A DNA stretch of 64,000 nt, taken from NCBI GenBank assembly GCA_009731375.1, contig BJOX01000078.1:411567-475566 (forward strand). Direction: 5' to 3'. The stretch is from Paulinella micropora. Lineage: Eukaryota; Cercozoa; Imbricatea; Euglyphida. A program made the translations under genes and the position numbers. A model generated the notes under the pieces. That model did no database searches. It worked only from the letters and a program-made list of their open reading frames with translations, and was not told where the DNA came from. Below are positions 1-12,406 of the stretch, one piece after another. The stretch's first letter is position 1, and each line of letters begins with the position of its first letter.

Positions 1-451
1 AACTGTGTGGCGGGCTACTACCAAGGGCTGCAGGGGCAATTCAGCTGCACGCCTGCGCCTGCGGGCAGCTTCGTGGCGACCGCCGGACAGACCACCTTCC
101 AGCCCTGTCCTGTGGGGACCTTCACGAGCGCTACCAGCCAAACCTCCTGTCAGAACTGCGCCATCGGCTACAGCCAACCCTACCAAGGCCAGAAGATCTG
201 CATCAAGTGTTTGGCAGGAAGGACGGCGATACAAACCGGCCTAGCTAACTGCGTGGGGTGTCCCCCGGCCCGCGCGGTGTCCTTCAGCGGATCTACCCAG
301 GCTTGTCCACTGTGTGCGATCGGCAAGTATCAGGACAGTGCGGCCCAGAGTTCTTGTCGAGACTGTCCCATCGGGAAGTTTGGCAACACAACTGGCCTTG
401 CAACCTGCTACGAGTGCCCTGCAGGTCTAGCTAGCAATCTACCTACCGCTC

Positions 452-483
<32 letters not shown>

Positions 484-564
484 GTCTATCTATCTTCTAT
501 CTGTCTATCTATCTATCTATCTATCCATCTATCCATCTATCCATCTATCTACCTAGCTAGCTAG

Positions 565-596
<32 letters not shown>

Positions 597-648
597 ATAT
601 CTATCTATCTATCTATCTGTCTGTCTGTGTGTGTCCGTCCGTCTGTCC

Positions 649-692
<44 letters not shown>

Positions 693-746
693 ATCTGTCT
701 ATCTATCTATCTATCTATTTATCCATCCATCCATCCATCCATCCAT

Positions 747-784
<38 letters not shown>

Positions 785-1075
785 CCCGGAATAAAACCCA
801 CAGTGCTCTGTCGGTTTATACTAGACTGTCGAACAGTCTCGAAACTCCATCTGCTTACTGGGTCCTCTGTAATAGAGTGGGAGCTCGTTCTGCAAGGGGC
901 GCTCATGGAACGAGCCCTGGCCCCGCCTGGTACTAGGGAGGTTTGGTATCGCCTGTATCAGTCCCTTCCGTGCAAACATCACGGCTTAGCTGGGCATCGG
1001 GTTAATACTTTACCCACAGACTTCCTTGGTTGACGAAATCAGAAGCTCCTTTTTTCTGACATTAGTCGATATCTC

Positions 1076-1118
<43 letters not shown>

Positions 1119-1139
1119 CATCCATCCATCTATCCATCC

Positions 1140-1174
<35 letters not shown>

Positions 1175-1194
1175 CATCCATCCATCCATCCATC

Positions 1195-1256
<62 letters not shown>

Positions 1257-4200
1257 GGTTACATTTCAACCAAGGCGGGCAGTCAAATCTGCGATCCTTG
1301 CATACCGGGACAACACGTCAGCTTGCCTGGGCAGTTCTTATGTTCGCAGTGTGAGCCTGGACGGGCGACCGACCAATACGGGCAGCCCGAATGCCCAACG
1401 TGCCCTGGCGGCCGCATCACTCAGTTCTCAGGCAACACGTCCTGCTCTGCGTGTGCGGATGCGTCTTACTCGATCACGCCCATCAAGTGTGCATCGTGTG
1501 AGCGCGGGCGTTTCGGCAACGGCACAGGCGCCGACAGGTGCGCAGCATGTCCCGGCGGCACGTACCAGGACGAGTTCGGCAAGACCTCGTGCAAAAACTG
1601 CAGCGTTGCCACGTATTCACTACCTGGTTCGGAGGGCTGCATGCTGTGTGAGGCCGGGAAAGCCAACGACATGCAAGGGCAGTCCTTCTGTCTGCCTTGT
1701 GTGCCTGGGCGTTACCAACCCGAGTACGGCAAACGCACTTGTCAAGAATGTCCAGTGGGCGAATACCAGGAACGGTTTCAAGAGGTCGGGTGCGACCAGT
1801 GCCCTCCAGGTAGGTTCGTCAACAAGACCGCGGCGCTGAATTGCAGCCGGTGCGATTACGGGGAGCAACAACCCTATTTTGGCAGCGTAGGCTGTCAACT
1901 CTGCCCCATGGGGTCGTATGGGGATGAACAAGGCTTGGACCTGTGCAAGCTGTGTCCACCGGGAACGTTCGGAAACAAGACCGGCCTGATGCGTTGCTAC
2001 GCGTGCCCGAGAGGCTTCCATCAGGAGGCCACCAACAGCACAGAGTGCGACCAATGTCCCCCTGGCAAGTTCTCACCTGAAGACACGAATGGCTGCGAAC
2101 CGTGCCCGCAAGGCAAGTACTCCGACACCAACGCCACGCTCGAGTGCACACTTTGTCCCCCGGGCCGCTTTTCTGATAAACTGGGCGTCCGCGAGTGTGA
2201 GCCTTGTCCAAAGGGCAAGTACTCCAACAGTACCGACAACCCGATCGACTGCCTGTTATGTGAGAGTGGCAAGTTCACTAACACGACTGGCAACAAAGAG
2301 TGCAAGCTGTGTGGCCTCGGCCTGTTCGCACCTAATCCCAACGCGTCTGCTTGCATCCCTTGCCCGCAAGGCACCACCTCCGCAGCGCTAGGCGCTAGTA
2401 TCTGCGACCCTTGCGCTTCTGGCAAGTACGCGATCTTAACCGGCCAGACCGAGTGTCAAACCTGCGGCAACGGAACGTTCTCTGACCCCGGAGCTATCAA
2501 CTGCACCTGGTGTGAAAAGGGCAAGTCCAGCAACGCGCTGCACGTGCAGTGCGACAAGTGTCTGCCTGGCAAGTTCTCGAACCAGTTAGGGCTCTCGAGT
2601 TGTCTGGATTGCTATCAGGGAGAGTTTCAGCCCGGACTGGGTCACACAGATTGTGACGAGTGCCAAGTGGGTCGCTTCAACAAGGAAACAGGAAAAGTGG
2701 AGTGTAAGCAGTGTGGCGTGGGGACCTTTGCCAACGACACAGGCCTGACGGCGTGTATTCTGTGTCTACAAGGCTACCATCAGTCCTCCACGGGCAAGAG
2801 AAACTGTACAGCCTGCCTTCCTGGACAACACGCATCCTACCGTGGACAGGTGGAGTGTACCCTGTGCGAACCAGGCCGCGCAACTAACTCCTTTGCGAAA
2901 AACGATTGCGATAAGTGTTCGCCGGGCTTCTTTACCGAGACTTACGGCAACACTACCTGCAACCCTTGTCCCATCAAGACGTTTTCGGAAACCTATGGTG
3001 CGGAGTATTGCTCGCTATGTGACGCGGGTTTCTACAACAACGTCACAGGGAAATCGGCCTGCTTCCCGTGCCCTGCAGGCACGTCGCAGATCTTCTTCGG
3101 ACAGACCAATTGCACGGAATGTCAACCAGGTTATTTCACGCAACAGTCAGGCCTGGCTTCCTGCATCCAGTGTCTGCCAGGAAGATACTCTCCGACCAAG
3201 AATGGTACAACATGTCTGGCGTGTGGGGTGGGATATGTGAACCAAAACTTTGCTGCAAGCAGCTGTGGGACCTGCTCCCCGGGACAGGAGCCGGTCGCGA
3301 AGGAGGCAAGCGACTCGTGCATCAGCTGTGTGCCGGGATCCTTCTACGACGGGTTTGGTGTTGGCGAAAACGCTGTCTGCCGGCCTTGCACTGGGGGCAA
3401 ATTCTCTCCCACCATGGGCGCCACGACCTGCACCATCTGCGCCAAGGGCAGTGTGGCATCCAGCGGCGCCACTGTCTGCGACGTGTGCACAGCGGGTAAG
3501 GTTCAGCCGCTGGCTGGGCAAGCGGAATGCGCAGTGTGCGACCCGAACGCAGTCACCAACGCACAGGGCACGGAATGTCTATGCAAGCCTGGCTACTTCG
3601 GCAGGCCGATTGGCACACCCCCGAACGGCTGGCCTGTATCCGAATTCTGTAAAGCATGCGCTGAAGGCATGGATTGCACGGGATACGGAACGATGTGGAA
3701 TAACTACAACACGTTGCCCGGCTACTGGACGGCCAGCGCGGGCAAAAAAGTCACTGCCGCACCCGCACCTAGCGAAGGCGACTTTCTCAAAGAAGAAGAA
3801 ATCTCTCCTGTGTTCTACCGTTGCCAATACTCGTCGCAATGTCTAGGAGGACAAGCAAGTGAGTGCATCGACCGCAGGGAGGGTCCGTTGTGTTCAGTCT
3901 GTGAAGAAGGTTACTACAGCTTCTTTGGCGGGACTTGCGCGCTCTGTCCCGAATCCAAGAGCTCCATTATCTACTTGGTGTTTCTGATGATGGTATTTGG
4001 TACCATGTACACACTAGCCTGCTGGCTACTCTTGTATAATGTGCGTATCCTGAACCGGCTCGAGAAGCAAGAACAGATCATGACCATGATGAGGAGGGAG
4101 ACAGACGCGGGCAAAATGGCTAGACAAGTGTTCGAGACGGACATGAGGCGTAAGGTGGCGGAGAGCAAGTATGACCATCCCTCCAACAAGAACATGAAGC

Positions 4201-5453
4201 CAGAGAAGCCAGGGAAAAAGAAGGCGCATACCCATGCGGAGTCAATGTCCATATCGCAGCGCTTGGCGCCTCCAGTTCAACAAAAGGTGAAACCAAGATG
4301 GTCCAAGTTCTTTGGGGGAACCAACAAAAAGGCTGTGGGTCCCAAGAAGGAGCCTGCCCTGTACCAAACAACATACCTAGACAGTGCGGGCCGTGTGATT
4401 TTTGCCTCCACCCTAACGTACAAGCTCAAGATCATAATTGGCTTCTTCCAGATCCTCAGCAACATGGGTGTGGCACTGGAACTGCCCTGGCCCTTGGGTT
4501 ACAAGAAGTTCATCTCCTTCTTCAGCCTGTTCAACTTCGACATCTTCCAGGCAGCCAACGTCGAGTGCGTCTACCCACGTGGACAGGTGTACTATCGCAA
4601 GTATGTGTTCATTCGGATTATTCCGCTGATTGTGACCGCGGCGCCCGTGCTGTTCTACGCGGTGCCGCGGCTGATCTACGCCAAGATGGGCTGCAGCCAG
4701 GGACAGAGAGTTCCACTAGGTATGCCTGGTGGAATGTCACAGGCGTTGGAGGCTGACCAACTGATGATCAAGCTTTCCAACGTGCGCATATGGCTCAAGA
4801 CAGTGAAGCTTATCCTCTTCGGGTTGTTCCTGGTCTATCCGACTGTGTCCTCGACTGTCCTGCGCTTGTACAACTGCAAGAAGGTGGAAAACGTATGGTA
4901 CTTGCTAGCCGATTTCAACACCGTGTGCTACACCGATGATTGGTATCACTACGCCAAGACGGCCTGGGTCTTCGGTATACTATATGCGGGAGGCATCCCC
5001 TTCTTGTTCTTCTGCCTGCTCTTCTTCACACGCCGCTTGCCCGGAGGTCTCAGCCGTCCTCGCGCTCTCATTTCTCTTGGGTTTTTGTACAACGGCTACG
5101 ATCGCAACAAGTTCTGGTTCGAAATGTTGGAAATGTGCCATAAGCTAGCTCTGGTGGCCATGATCCCCTTCATTGAGCCCCGTCGCCAAATCCAAGTTTC
5201 CCTCGTGATTGTGGGCGTCTTCGGCTGCATCATCCTTCTCGCCAACCCCTACAAGCGCTGGACCGACGATGCGATGCACTTGCTGGCTCAATTCTACATC
5301 TTCCTCTTCGTCTACATCGCCATGCTGTTGCGTATGGAGCCGCTGGACGCCAAGACTGACACTGTCTTCTCCGTCCTCATGATCGCCATGACCATGTTCT
5401 TCTTCGCAGTGGGCTTCGCAGGGCTGATGCAACACATCATCTTAGTGTATGTT

Positions 5454-5546
<93 letters not shown>

Positions 5547-6290
5547 TTGCTCTTTCTTTTTTCCTTGCCCCCCTGAATCCACTCTCACGTGCACGTTTGG
5601 TTAGGATTCGACGCTACTTGGGTTTGCAAGAGAAGAAGCATACTTGGTTGGCGCCTTCAGTTAATGAGCTCACGGTATGTGACAAACTATCAGGACATGA
5701 TAGGCTTCGAGCACAAGGACAGACTGAGAACTAAAACGTATAGTCAGGGTTAGTTGTAGTTACACTTTCAATCGCTCATGTTTTCATGTTCTGATTTGTA
5801 GGGCATTCAACGAACGCAGAACAAGTATAAGCCCAGCCTTCTCACCTTCAAACAAGAGGACAGGGAAAGTAGAACGCGCGCAGCGACCGGTGTGTACGGT
5901 CTGCTCTACATACATTCTACATTGTTAGAAATGTGTACACATAATATGTCAGTATTCGTACTTATTGTCGTCATCTATCTCACTATATGTCTGTATAGTA
6001 TGTGCATAATATAACAGATATAACATATAGAAATATATGTGTGTTTTAAACTTCCACCTCCCCCTATTTGTGTGTATATATATATAATGTATGTATGTAA
6101 AGTTAAAATATTTCCACCTCACCTTTTCCTCCCTATCTCTCTAGGAATGCGTTTTGGCAAGGCGCCACACGACCCGTCCAATTCGAGCTCGCCCATGACG
6201 GAACTCTCGCGCTCGATTGCGCCAGAGAGCAAGAAGAGGAAATCAAAAGAACCCAACACGCCTATACTCGTTCGAAACGGGTAGGAGTTG

Positions 6291-6330
<40 letters not shown>

Positions 6331-6640
6331 TTATTTGTCTATCTGTCTATCTGTCTGTCTGTCTATCTGTCTATCTATTTGTCTATCTGTCTGTCTATTT
6401 GTCTATCTGTCTATCTATCTATCTATCTATCCATCTGTCTATCCATCTGTCTATCCGTCCATCTATCTGTCGATCTGTCGATTTATCTATCTATCTGTCT
6501 GTCTGTCTGTCTGTCTGTTTATCTGTCTACCTACACGTACCTACCTACCTACCTACCTACCTACCTACCTACCTACCTACCCTCTTGCCTGCCTACCTGC
6601 CTACCTACCTACCTACCAACCTACATATCTACCTACCTAC

Positions 6641-6684
<44 letters not shown>

Positions 6685-6939
6685 AGCAGTAACTCCAGCG
6701 AAAGCGATTCTCCCAAGAGCCCGAGCACCAACGGCGGCTCCAAGGTGGGCCAGTTTCCCTTCAAGGACGGGATTGTGAAACATGACTCCGTGGAGAGCAT
6801 CCCGGGCGCCTCGCGTATCAGCCAAGAGGCGCAGGTCGCCGACGCGCGCACCATCTCTGAGTCCGAACTGGACATTTCTCTTTGGCCTCTCTCGAGGGAG
6901 CGCACGCCGAAAGCAAGCTTTCAGGAGCATGAACAGTAA
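1..6939 (+). CDS. Cysteine-rich GCC2/GCC3 (ephrin-receptor-like) multi-pass membrane protein, 3' part of gene
   Basis: The gene enters from the left edge and ends at a TAA at 6937-6939. Exons are 1-424, 1258-5446, 5605-5674, 5802-5889, 6145-6280 and 6687-6939; all introns are GT-AG and the phases (1, 2, 0, 1, 2) join without a stop, giving 1719 residues in the window. Up to about 3960 the protein is a long series of Cys-rich units of the form C-x2-C-x-P-G-[KR]-[FY], the GCC2/GCC3 or ephrin-receptor-like repeat, normally extracellular. From about 3960 to 5430 there are roughly nine hydrophobic segments, with a basic loop (about 4050-4380) after the first. The tail (5605-6939) is Ser-, Lys- and Glu-rich and probably cytoplasmic. 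A surface sensor or adhesion role is inference. The start codon lies outside the window. The membrane region and splice phases are secure; the ligand and function are unknown. Confidence 0.9.
425..1257 (+). repeat. Intron 1: ATCT/GTCT microsatellite with an inserted retroposon
   Basis: This 833-bp intron has donor GTCTAG and acceptor ATCTAG. It is ATCT, GTCT and ATCC tetranucleotide repeat apart from the unique insert at about 784-1072. Long open frames through it encode only Ser-Ile-Tyr-Leu repeats and are artefacts. Confidence 0.85.
784..1072 (+). mobile_element. ATCT-flanked short retroposon-like element, copy 1
   Basis: About 285 bp of unique sequence sits between two ATCT tracts. It is about 95% identical to copies at 42415-42690 and 61299-62067. 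No protein is encoded. It contains inverted repeats able to form hairpins in series: GACTGT/ACAGTC with loop CGA, GCTCGTTC/GAACGAGC, CCGTG/CACGG, GGGT/ACCC and TCAGAA/TTCTGA. All copies run straight into ATCT repeats at the 3' end, which looks like a tetranucleotide tail, and copy 3 begins inside the element as a 5' truncation would. A SINE or other non-autonomous retroposon is the best reading; I found no convincing pol III box pair. Confidence 0.65.
5447..5604 (+). repeat. Intron 2 with CT microsatellite
   Basis: A CT dinucleotide run of about 85 bp lies just after the donor GTATGT. The intron ends in TTTGGTTAG. Phase 2 on both sides supports the exon join. Confidence 0.8.
6281..6686 (+). 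repeat. Intron 5: ATCT, GTCT, ACCT and CT microsatellites
   Basis: The donor is GTAGGA and the acceptor is CTCTTTAG. The interior passes from ATCT/GTCT through ACCT to a CT tract that supplies the polypyrimidine tract. The flanking exons join in phase 2 to give a Gly codon. Confidence 0.8.
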
Positions 6940-7379
6940 GCTCAGACATGGCGGAGGAATTCTGATCAAATATGCGTCCATACGCCAAGCAGCGTTGGTC
7001 GAAAACGCCCCCCTTCCAACTCGTGCACTATGCAAAGTTCCAATTTGTTATGAAGTATTAGATATCAAGGAAATGAACGGCTTCAAGGGCTTCGTTTCCA
7101 GCTGTTTTTGGTTGTCACTTTATGTGTCTTGGCTGATTTGAAGCTTCTTTCTAATTCTACTAGCTTTCCAACCGGCAATGACACCGGCTTGGACACAAGG
7201 ATGGGTTGAAAACGAAGCGACAAAGGCTTCAGCCTCGAATAGGAACACCAAAGAAAGAAAAGACATTCCTGACTGCGCCATTTTATGTATTACACAATCA
7301 TTCTAATTAGTATCTGCGTGTGCAAACGATAATAACAGGCAAGGGGAAATGTGAATAGTATGTTTGCGCGGACATACTA
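6940..7379. other. 3' flank of the cysteine-rich gene; nothing recognised
   Basis: Low-repeat sequence after the stop codon. It should contain the 3' UTR. I see no clear polyadenylation signal, ORF or repeat that I can support. Confidence 0.5.
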
Positions 7380-7627
7380 TTAACCCTTAAACGGGCATCC
7401 ACATGAGACGGGAGTCAGTCGTACCAGGTGAAAACAAACAAGCAGCAAAGCTCGAAAATGCTGTTCAATGCGTAGCGTGCATGCTCAACGGGGTTAGGAA
7501 GCGTACCCGTGCTTACTGCTCCAATTGCCGCTTCTTTTTTTGCCGTACCGGCGATTGTTTCGCGTGGCACACACGCAACACCTTCGTCGCTCCAGCGCGA
7601 GCCAGGATGCAGCTAATTATTGGTTGA
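7380..7627 (+). pseudogene. piggyBac-type transposase C-terminal cysteine-rich domain, relic
   Basis: The ORF from the ATG at 7403 to 7627 (74 residues) carries C-x2-C, then an RKRTRAYC segment, C-x2-C, C-x4-C and a following WHT. This spacing is that of the cysteine-rich DNA-binding finger ending piggyBac transposases. The DDD catalytic region is absent, so this is a fragment. Immediately upstream, at 7380-7395, TTAA is followed by CCCTTAAACGGG; piggyBac elements duplicate TTAA and their termini often begin with CCC, so this may be a surviving end. No matching opposite terminus was found. The homology is by motif only. Confidence 0.6.
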
Positions 7628-7708
7628 TTAAAATGACCTTTGACTAAAATGACCTTTGACGTTATTAACTTGAATGAGCGGTTTTTTTCATAGTTCGCTT
7701 AAATACGT

Positions 7709-7885
7709 TGATTGGGTAATTACCCGGTCACTCACTGACCTAGTACCTTAATACACTCTGGTTTGCTAAGAGACTCCGTTAGAAGTCGCGACGCTCAATC
7801 GACACACTTTAATCCGCAAGTATTAATGGAATAGCAGAACTGACAACTCAGAGGCAGTTACAACGAAACTGAATAAAAATCCGCA
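7709..7885 (-). repeat. copia 3' LTR
   Basis: It aligns along its length with 16008-16169. Shared landmarks are TGATTRGGTAAT at the left edge, CCCGGTCACTCAC, GGTTTGCT, CAATCGACAC, TTTAATCCGCA, TAGCAGAACTGACAA and GAAACTGAA near the right edge. In plus-strand terms it starts TG and ends CA. Edges are approximate by a few bases. Confidence 0.75.
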
Positions 7886-8918
7886 GTCGTAACTGTAACT
7901 ATTAATATTACACAATAATTGTCCAATTCTGGATGCAAATAAAGTCCGTTACGTCCGTTACACTTATTGACTAGACTTAAGTTTTGAGTAATTCGGATGG
8001 TCAGGCTGTCAACTTGAACAGCTGGTCACCTCTTGCCTTTTATTGAATAAAAAGAAACTTCTAACTGCTAATTTTTTATCTATGTAGTACTTGAATTGGT
8101 CTCGGTCTGATGAGCCAAATTCTTTGTTGACCTGACCTGTTGTACTTATTTTTAACACTTGCAGTTGTGGATAATAAAAATGTCTCCGTTCCACAGGACT
8201 GCATATTAAAGTAATAGTTTGCTTGTATACAGGTGAGCTAGTTAGTAAAAGGAAGTCAGGATCACTGCCATAGTCGTCTTTTAAAAGTACTCACTGGTTC
8301 CAAGCGGCTGTTATTAATAGTGTTAGACTGTGACAAAATGGGAAACTGAAATGATAGTCACAGTTTGACAACCTTAAATAATAGTTAAGTCTCAAGACTG
8401 AAAAATTGCCACTCCTGTTCTGGCATGCCTGCCTTCGCTTCATTGCCGTAATGGCATCTCGTAATGCCCTCTATTTCAGGTTGAAAAACTGAAATGATAG
8501 TCACGGTTTGACAACCTGAAATAATAATTTCGATACGATTAAAACAATAACAGTAGGTCCTTACAGTATGACCCATCAGCACGTGAACTGAATTACAGTC
8601 TGACTCAATGAGTCCAACATAATTAGTTAAATTTGCCATTCCGCCAATAAAAACTACTCCCGCCGCATTCCGCTCCGTCGGCATATGCTCTTCTTCCGCT
8701 CTTGCCGCGATCAACGACCAATGGTGGAGAATCCACGCGCTTCGTTCTCGTGCTCGACTTCTACTTCAACTGAAGCAATGCCAAAAGATGCCGCTCGACT
8801 ACCTGCGCAAAACACTTCCTGCACACTTCAAAGAGAGAAAACTCACAAAACAACAACATGAGTTGGCTTTGCGTAAATTTGCGTATTTTGCGTGAGTTTG
8901 CAGACTTGAGATGTAAAA
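7886..8918. other. copia 3' non-coding region with a short direct repeat
   Basis: This lies between the RNase H stop and the 3' LTR. It has no supported gene. A segment of about 48 bp with core GAAATGATAGTCAC is present at 8339-8388 and again at 8480-8528, differing at a few bases. The rest is unremarkable. Confidence 0.6.
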
Positions 8919-10496
8919 TTATGGATCAAGTGTTACCATAAATTTACTAACGAGATATTCGAATTGGTCCTTAGGAACATGTTTGGTTAATACGTCTGCT
9001 ATTTGTTTCTTAGTTCCTACCTTTACAAACTTAATCTCATTGTCTCTCTGTGCATGATGAATGAAATGCAGTTCTAAGGGTAAGTGTTTAGTACGTGGTC
9101 CTGACATTCCCCTCTCTGCTGCTAAGATAGTCTGTGCATTATCTTCGTAAAGCTCTTTCGGCCCTTTCTGTGCTATACCTAACTCTTCTGTTATGTGTCT
9201 GATAGCCAATCCTTCTCGTATGCACTCTGCTGCTGCAAAAATTTCCGCGTCATTAGAACTTAGAGCAATTCTAGTCTGTCGTTTCAATAACCAAGCTACC
9301 GGGTCTCCACCCCAAAGCACTATATAACGTGTACGTGACTTTCCGGTTTTCTTACAGACCTTATATGCTGCATCTGGCCATAAAGTAATCTTGCCGTACG
9401 TCCTTCCTTCTTGTGACGATTTAGGCCCGTGAAATGCGATACCGCGATACGAACTTTTCAGACATCTGAAAATCCTACCTAGTAAAGCATAAGCAAGTCC
9501 TGGATTTACTGTCTGCATCATGCAAGCTGCATTCAGTGCTTGATCAGCATCTGGACGTGTCATCTTAGCTAGAAACAAAACTTTACCTACTAAACTAGGA
9601 ATTGAATGCTTTCTAAGAACGCTTGTTTCTCCCATAGGTTCGGGCTCATGTTCTGCACTAGGAGTGCTTACTGGTCTAACATCAGCATATCCTACATCCT
9701 TTAAAATCTGTTTCTGATGCTTCTTCTGATACAATAAAATGCGTCCTCCTTCCTGAACTATCTCTATCCCTTTGAACTCTTTAGCCACTCCCAAACGCTT
9801 AAGAGGATAAAGCTTTCCTAGCTTACTAGCGAAACGGTCATACGCTTGTTCGTAAGGAGCTGAGAAAATAAGATCATCTACAAAGAAAATACCAATGATA
9901 GCATCTCTTATCTGCTTATCCTTTTCAACGAACATGCATAAATCTGAGTCTAGTAACCTGAATCCTAGTTCCTCTAACTTAGGGGCTAAGATCTCATACC
10001 ATCTTCTACCAGCTTGCGGCGCGCCATACAGAGCTCCATCTACTCTCCATATCATGCCTTTATGCTCTTCACTGTCTATCCCATCGGGTGCATAAGCATA
10101 AACAGGATCATGCATTCGTGCAGTTAGATAAGCATTTTTGAAGCCTATACCATATAGCTTATGTCCATGCCATGCTGCAAGCTTAGACAAAAAGAGTAAT
10201 AAGCGATGCGCGGCACAGGGCACAAATAATTGATCTGGGTTATAGCTAACTCCTGGCTCTAGCATATCCCCCCGCAAAGCTAACCTTGACTTAATGAACT
10301 TGCGTCCCTTTTCGTCTAGTTTAACTTTATGTACCCATGTTAGTCTCACTACTTTTACTCCTTTTTCTTTCGCTTCCTTAGGGCTTACCCACGTGTAAGT
10401 GTTAAAAGACTTTAGAGCTTCAATCTCTTTATCCATTCCTGCTTTCAACTCTTTCGCGGTCAATCCCTCATCAACGATTGCCTTTGGTACCTTCAA
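8919..10496 (-). pseudogene. copia reverse transcriptase and RNase H
   Basis: A 525-residue open frame. Residues about 10-75 match the start of copia RT (LTWVHKVK, then KSRLALRG). The FVDD catalytic box is at about 205 (IFFVDDLIF), followed by the GIEI and LAKMTRPD blocks. RNase H follows with WPDAA, NDAEIFAA, EDNAQ, RTKHLPLELHFIHH and the terminal QIADVLTK typical of copia. The block that normally reads D-V-K-x-A-[FY]-L is G-F-K-N-A-Y-L here, so the first catalytic Asp is missing (GGC for GAC) and the enzyme should be inactive. A TAG lies just upstream in frame, so it is not joined to integrase. Confidence 0.9.
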
Positions 10497-10791
10497 TGTC
10501 AGCTACAGTAACGCAGTGGTTTGATCCTCTACGATACTTTCTGCGGACATCTCGGGATGCTCTAGTTCTCCGACGGGTCTTATCCTATCTATCCGATACT
10601 TTCTAATTTCGCTATCTAATATCTTTTCTACCTGACTGTCGTCAAAGACCGTGCTACGAAGTGACTGGGCTTAGGCATCTTACGGACTTTAAGTCTCTCT
10701 CCCTTCTCGCATGGTTCTAAGACTTTACCTTCTTTCTTAACTGATTGCCAGTTGTCTCCATATTCTTCCTTTGCCCATTCTTCTCCGAAAG

Positions 10792-11592
10792 CTACTCCCG
10801 GCACACTAACTCTCTCTCTCCTGTCAATGTAGCTGCTTTTACTGCTGCCTTCTTTTCTGGAGGTGGTTGTGTAACTGGTGTCCTAACCTTTGCTTCTCGT
10901 TTCCCTCTCACTATGTTAGCTGATGTGATCTTGTCACTTTGCTCCCAAGTGAGGCCCTTTGTGGGCGCGTCTCCTTCTACGTACCTCCTACTAGGATGGT
11001 CTGCTTCGGGGCTTTGCGCCTCGAACGATGTGACGGGTGTTACCCCATCATCCTTGTTGTCAGCTAGTTCTACCTTCGACTCTGATGGGAGACCGGAATC
11101 TGGACGGTGAATGTCTTTTTCTTCCTGTAACTCCTCATGTTTGTCTAACTCCCCCTCATCTTTATGTTCTGGTTCGTCTAACGGCTGTTCTAGCTGGACG
11201 GTGTCATTACTCTCCCCCTCAGATAAATCGTCCCATCTAACTTCTCTGGGTGGGTGAGCATCCTTGCCAACTACATTGTGGTTAAAGCGTACATTACGCA
11301 CATTTGTGATGATTTTTCGACCATCCCAAACTCGGTATAGTTCCTTGAATACATCATATCCAAGTAACATCACACGCTTTCCCCTATAGTTGCCTTTGCC
11401 TACCTGCTTTCCTATGTACATTACACCTAAACATTCTATAGGCTTAAGTTGTCGGATAGCTGGCTTGTAGCCCAGACATTGCTCAAAAGGTGAGGTTCCC
11501 TTCCTGGCCCTGTCGTGGCTGGTAGAATCTTGTGCAATGTTGTGACTGTGTGTTCCATTTCGCCCAAAATTGGGGTGGTAAATTAGCCTCAT
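10792..11592 (-). pseudogene. copia integrase C-terminal part and linker
   Basis: The frame begins in the integrase core near the third catalytic region and carries SPFEQCLGYKPAIRQLKP and then GYD..YRVWDGRKIITNVRNV, the conserved end of copia integrase, followed by an acidic linker toward RT. It is separated from the upstream core by a frame break at about 11600-11700. Confidence 0.8.
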
Positions 11593-11700
11593 ATCGCATG
11601 GCCCGGGTCCGGCTGTGATGTCGTTGACCTTCTCAGCTATGGGATTGCCATCTTTATCACCTGGAGCACTAGTCTTCCAAATGAATTGTAGGGGTTTCCA

Positions 11701-11937
11701 TCACTCTATAATCTCAGTTGGGACATCGAACTCGTTGTCGCAAGTGATCTGTCTGACTTTCTTCCCTGTCTGCCTTTCAAACCATGCTACCGCTTGCTTC
11801 AAACAGTCTACAAACTCGTTCTTGTATCGTAAATAATAATCTTTGATGTACCCCGAGTAATCGTCTGTAACGCAAAATTTATAGTTCTTACCGTGAATTG
11901 ACATTACCGCCCAAGGTCCGGAAGTATCTATGTGCAA
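11701..11937 (-). pseudogene. copia integrase catalytic core fragment
   Basis: HIDTSGPW and TDDYSGY are the first catalytic Asp block of rve-type integrases and TCDNEFD is the second. The frame stops at 11701 and the region with the catalytic Glu lies across the frame break. Confidence 0.8.
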
Positions 11938-11982
11938 AATCTCACAAGGGTAACTCGCTCTCCTAATTCTATTAACACTAAA

Positions 11983-12201
11983 TCAGGGAAACACTTTAGC
12001 TTTCCCCATCATACAGGCTTCACAAAATCTAACACTATCCTCGCTTCCTGTCAATTTTCTACCCATAGCCTTGCCTAATGCATAGGTCTTCGGTAAAGCT
12101 TTATGCCCACTACACTGATGTATAACGTAAATGTCAACGGGCTTACCTTTCTTACCTTTCTCAGGATACATAGCGTATAAAACGCTGCCTCTAGCTTCCA
12201 C
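11983..12201 (-). pseudogene. copia integrase HHCC zinc-binding domain
   Basis: The motif is HQCSGH, then about 28 residues later C-EA-C and MMGKAK, matching the GAG pre-integrase H-x-H...C-x2-C finger. It precedes the core in the expected order. Confidence 0.75.
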
Positions 12202-12406
12202 GTTCTCACTTACTCTCGCATGCTTGCTCTCACTTTCTCTCTCTTTGGGGATTCCCGCCCCGCTTACCCCGTCGTATTCTTCTTCTCTTTCACTTTGGGG
12301 TTGTAACGCTCGTTTATGTTGAGGGGCTTGTCTTTCTCATTGTCCCAGCGATAGAGCATGCCAGGCGTAAGTCTCCCCCTTACGATCACGTCACTCTCTT
12401 TAATTC

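Noticed and set aside
820-850. Hammerhead ribozyme in the ATCT-linked retroposon
   Set aside because: A stem followed by CGAAAC looks similar, but the CUGANGA core is absent.
1026-1257. Start of the cysteine-rich protein at 1026
   Set aside because: The codon there is TTG inside retroposon and ATCT sequence. Exon 1 (1-424) joins to 1258 in phase with intact repeats, so this is intron.
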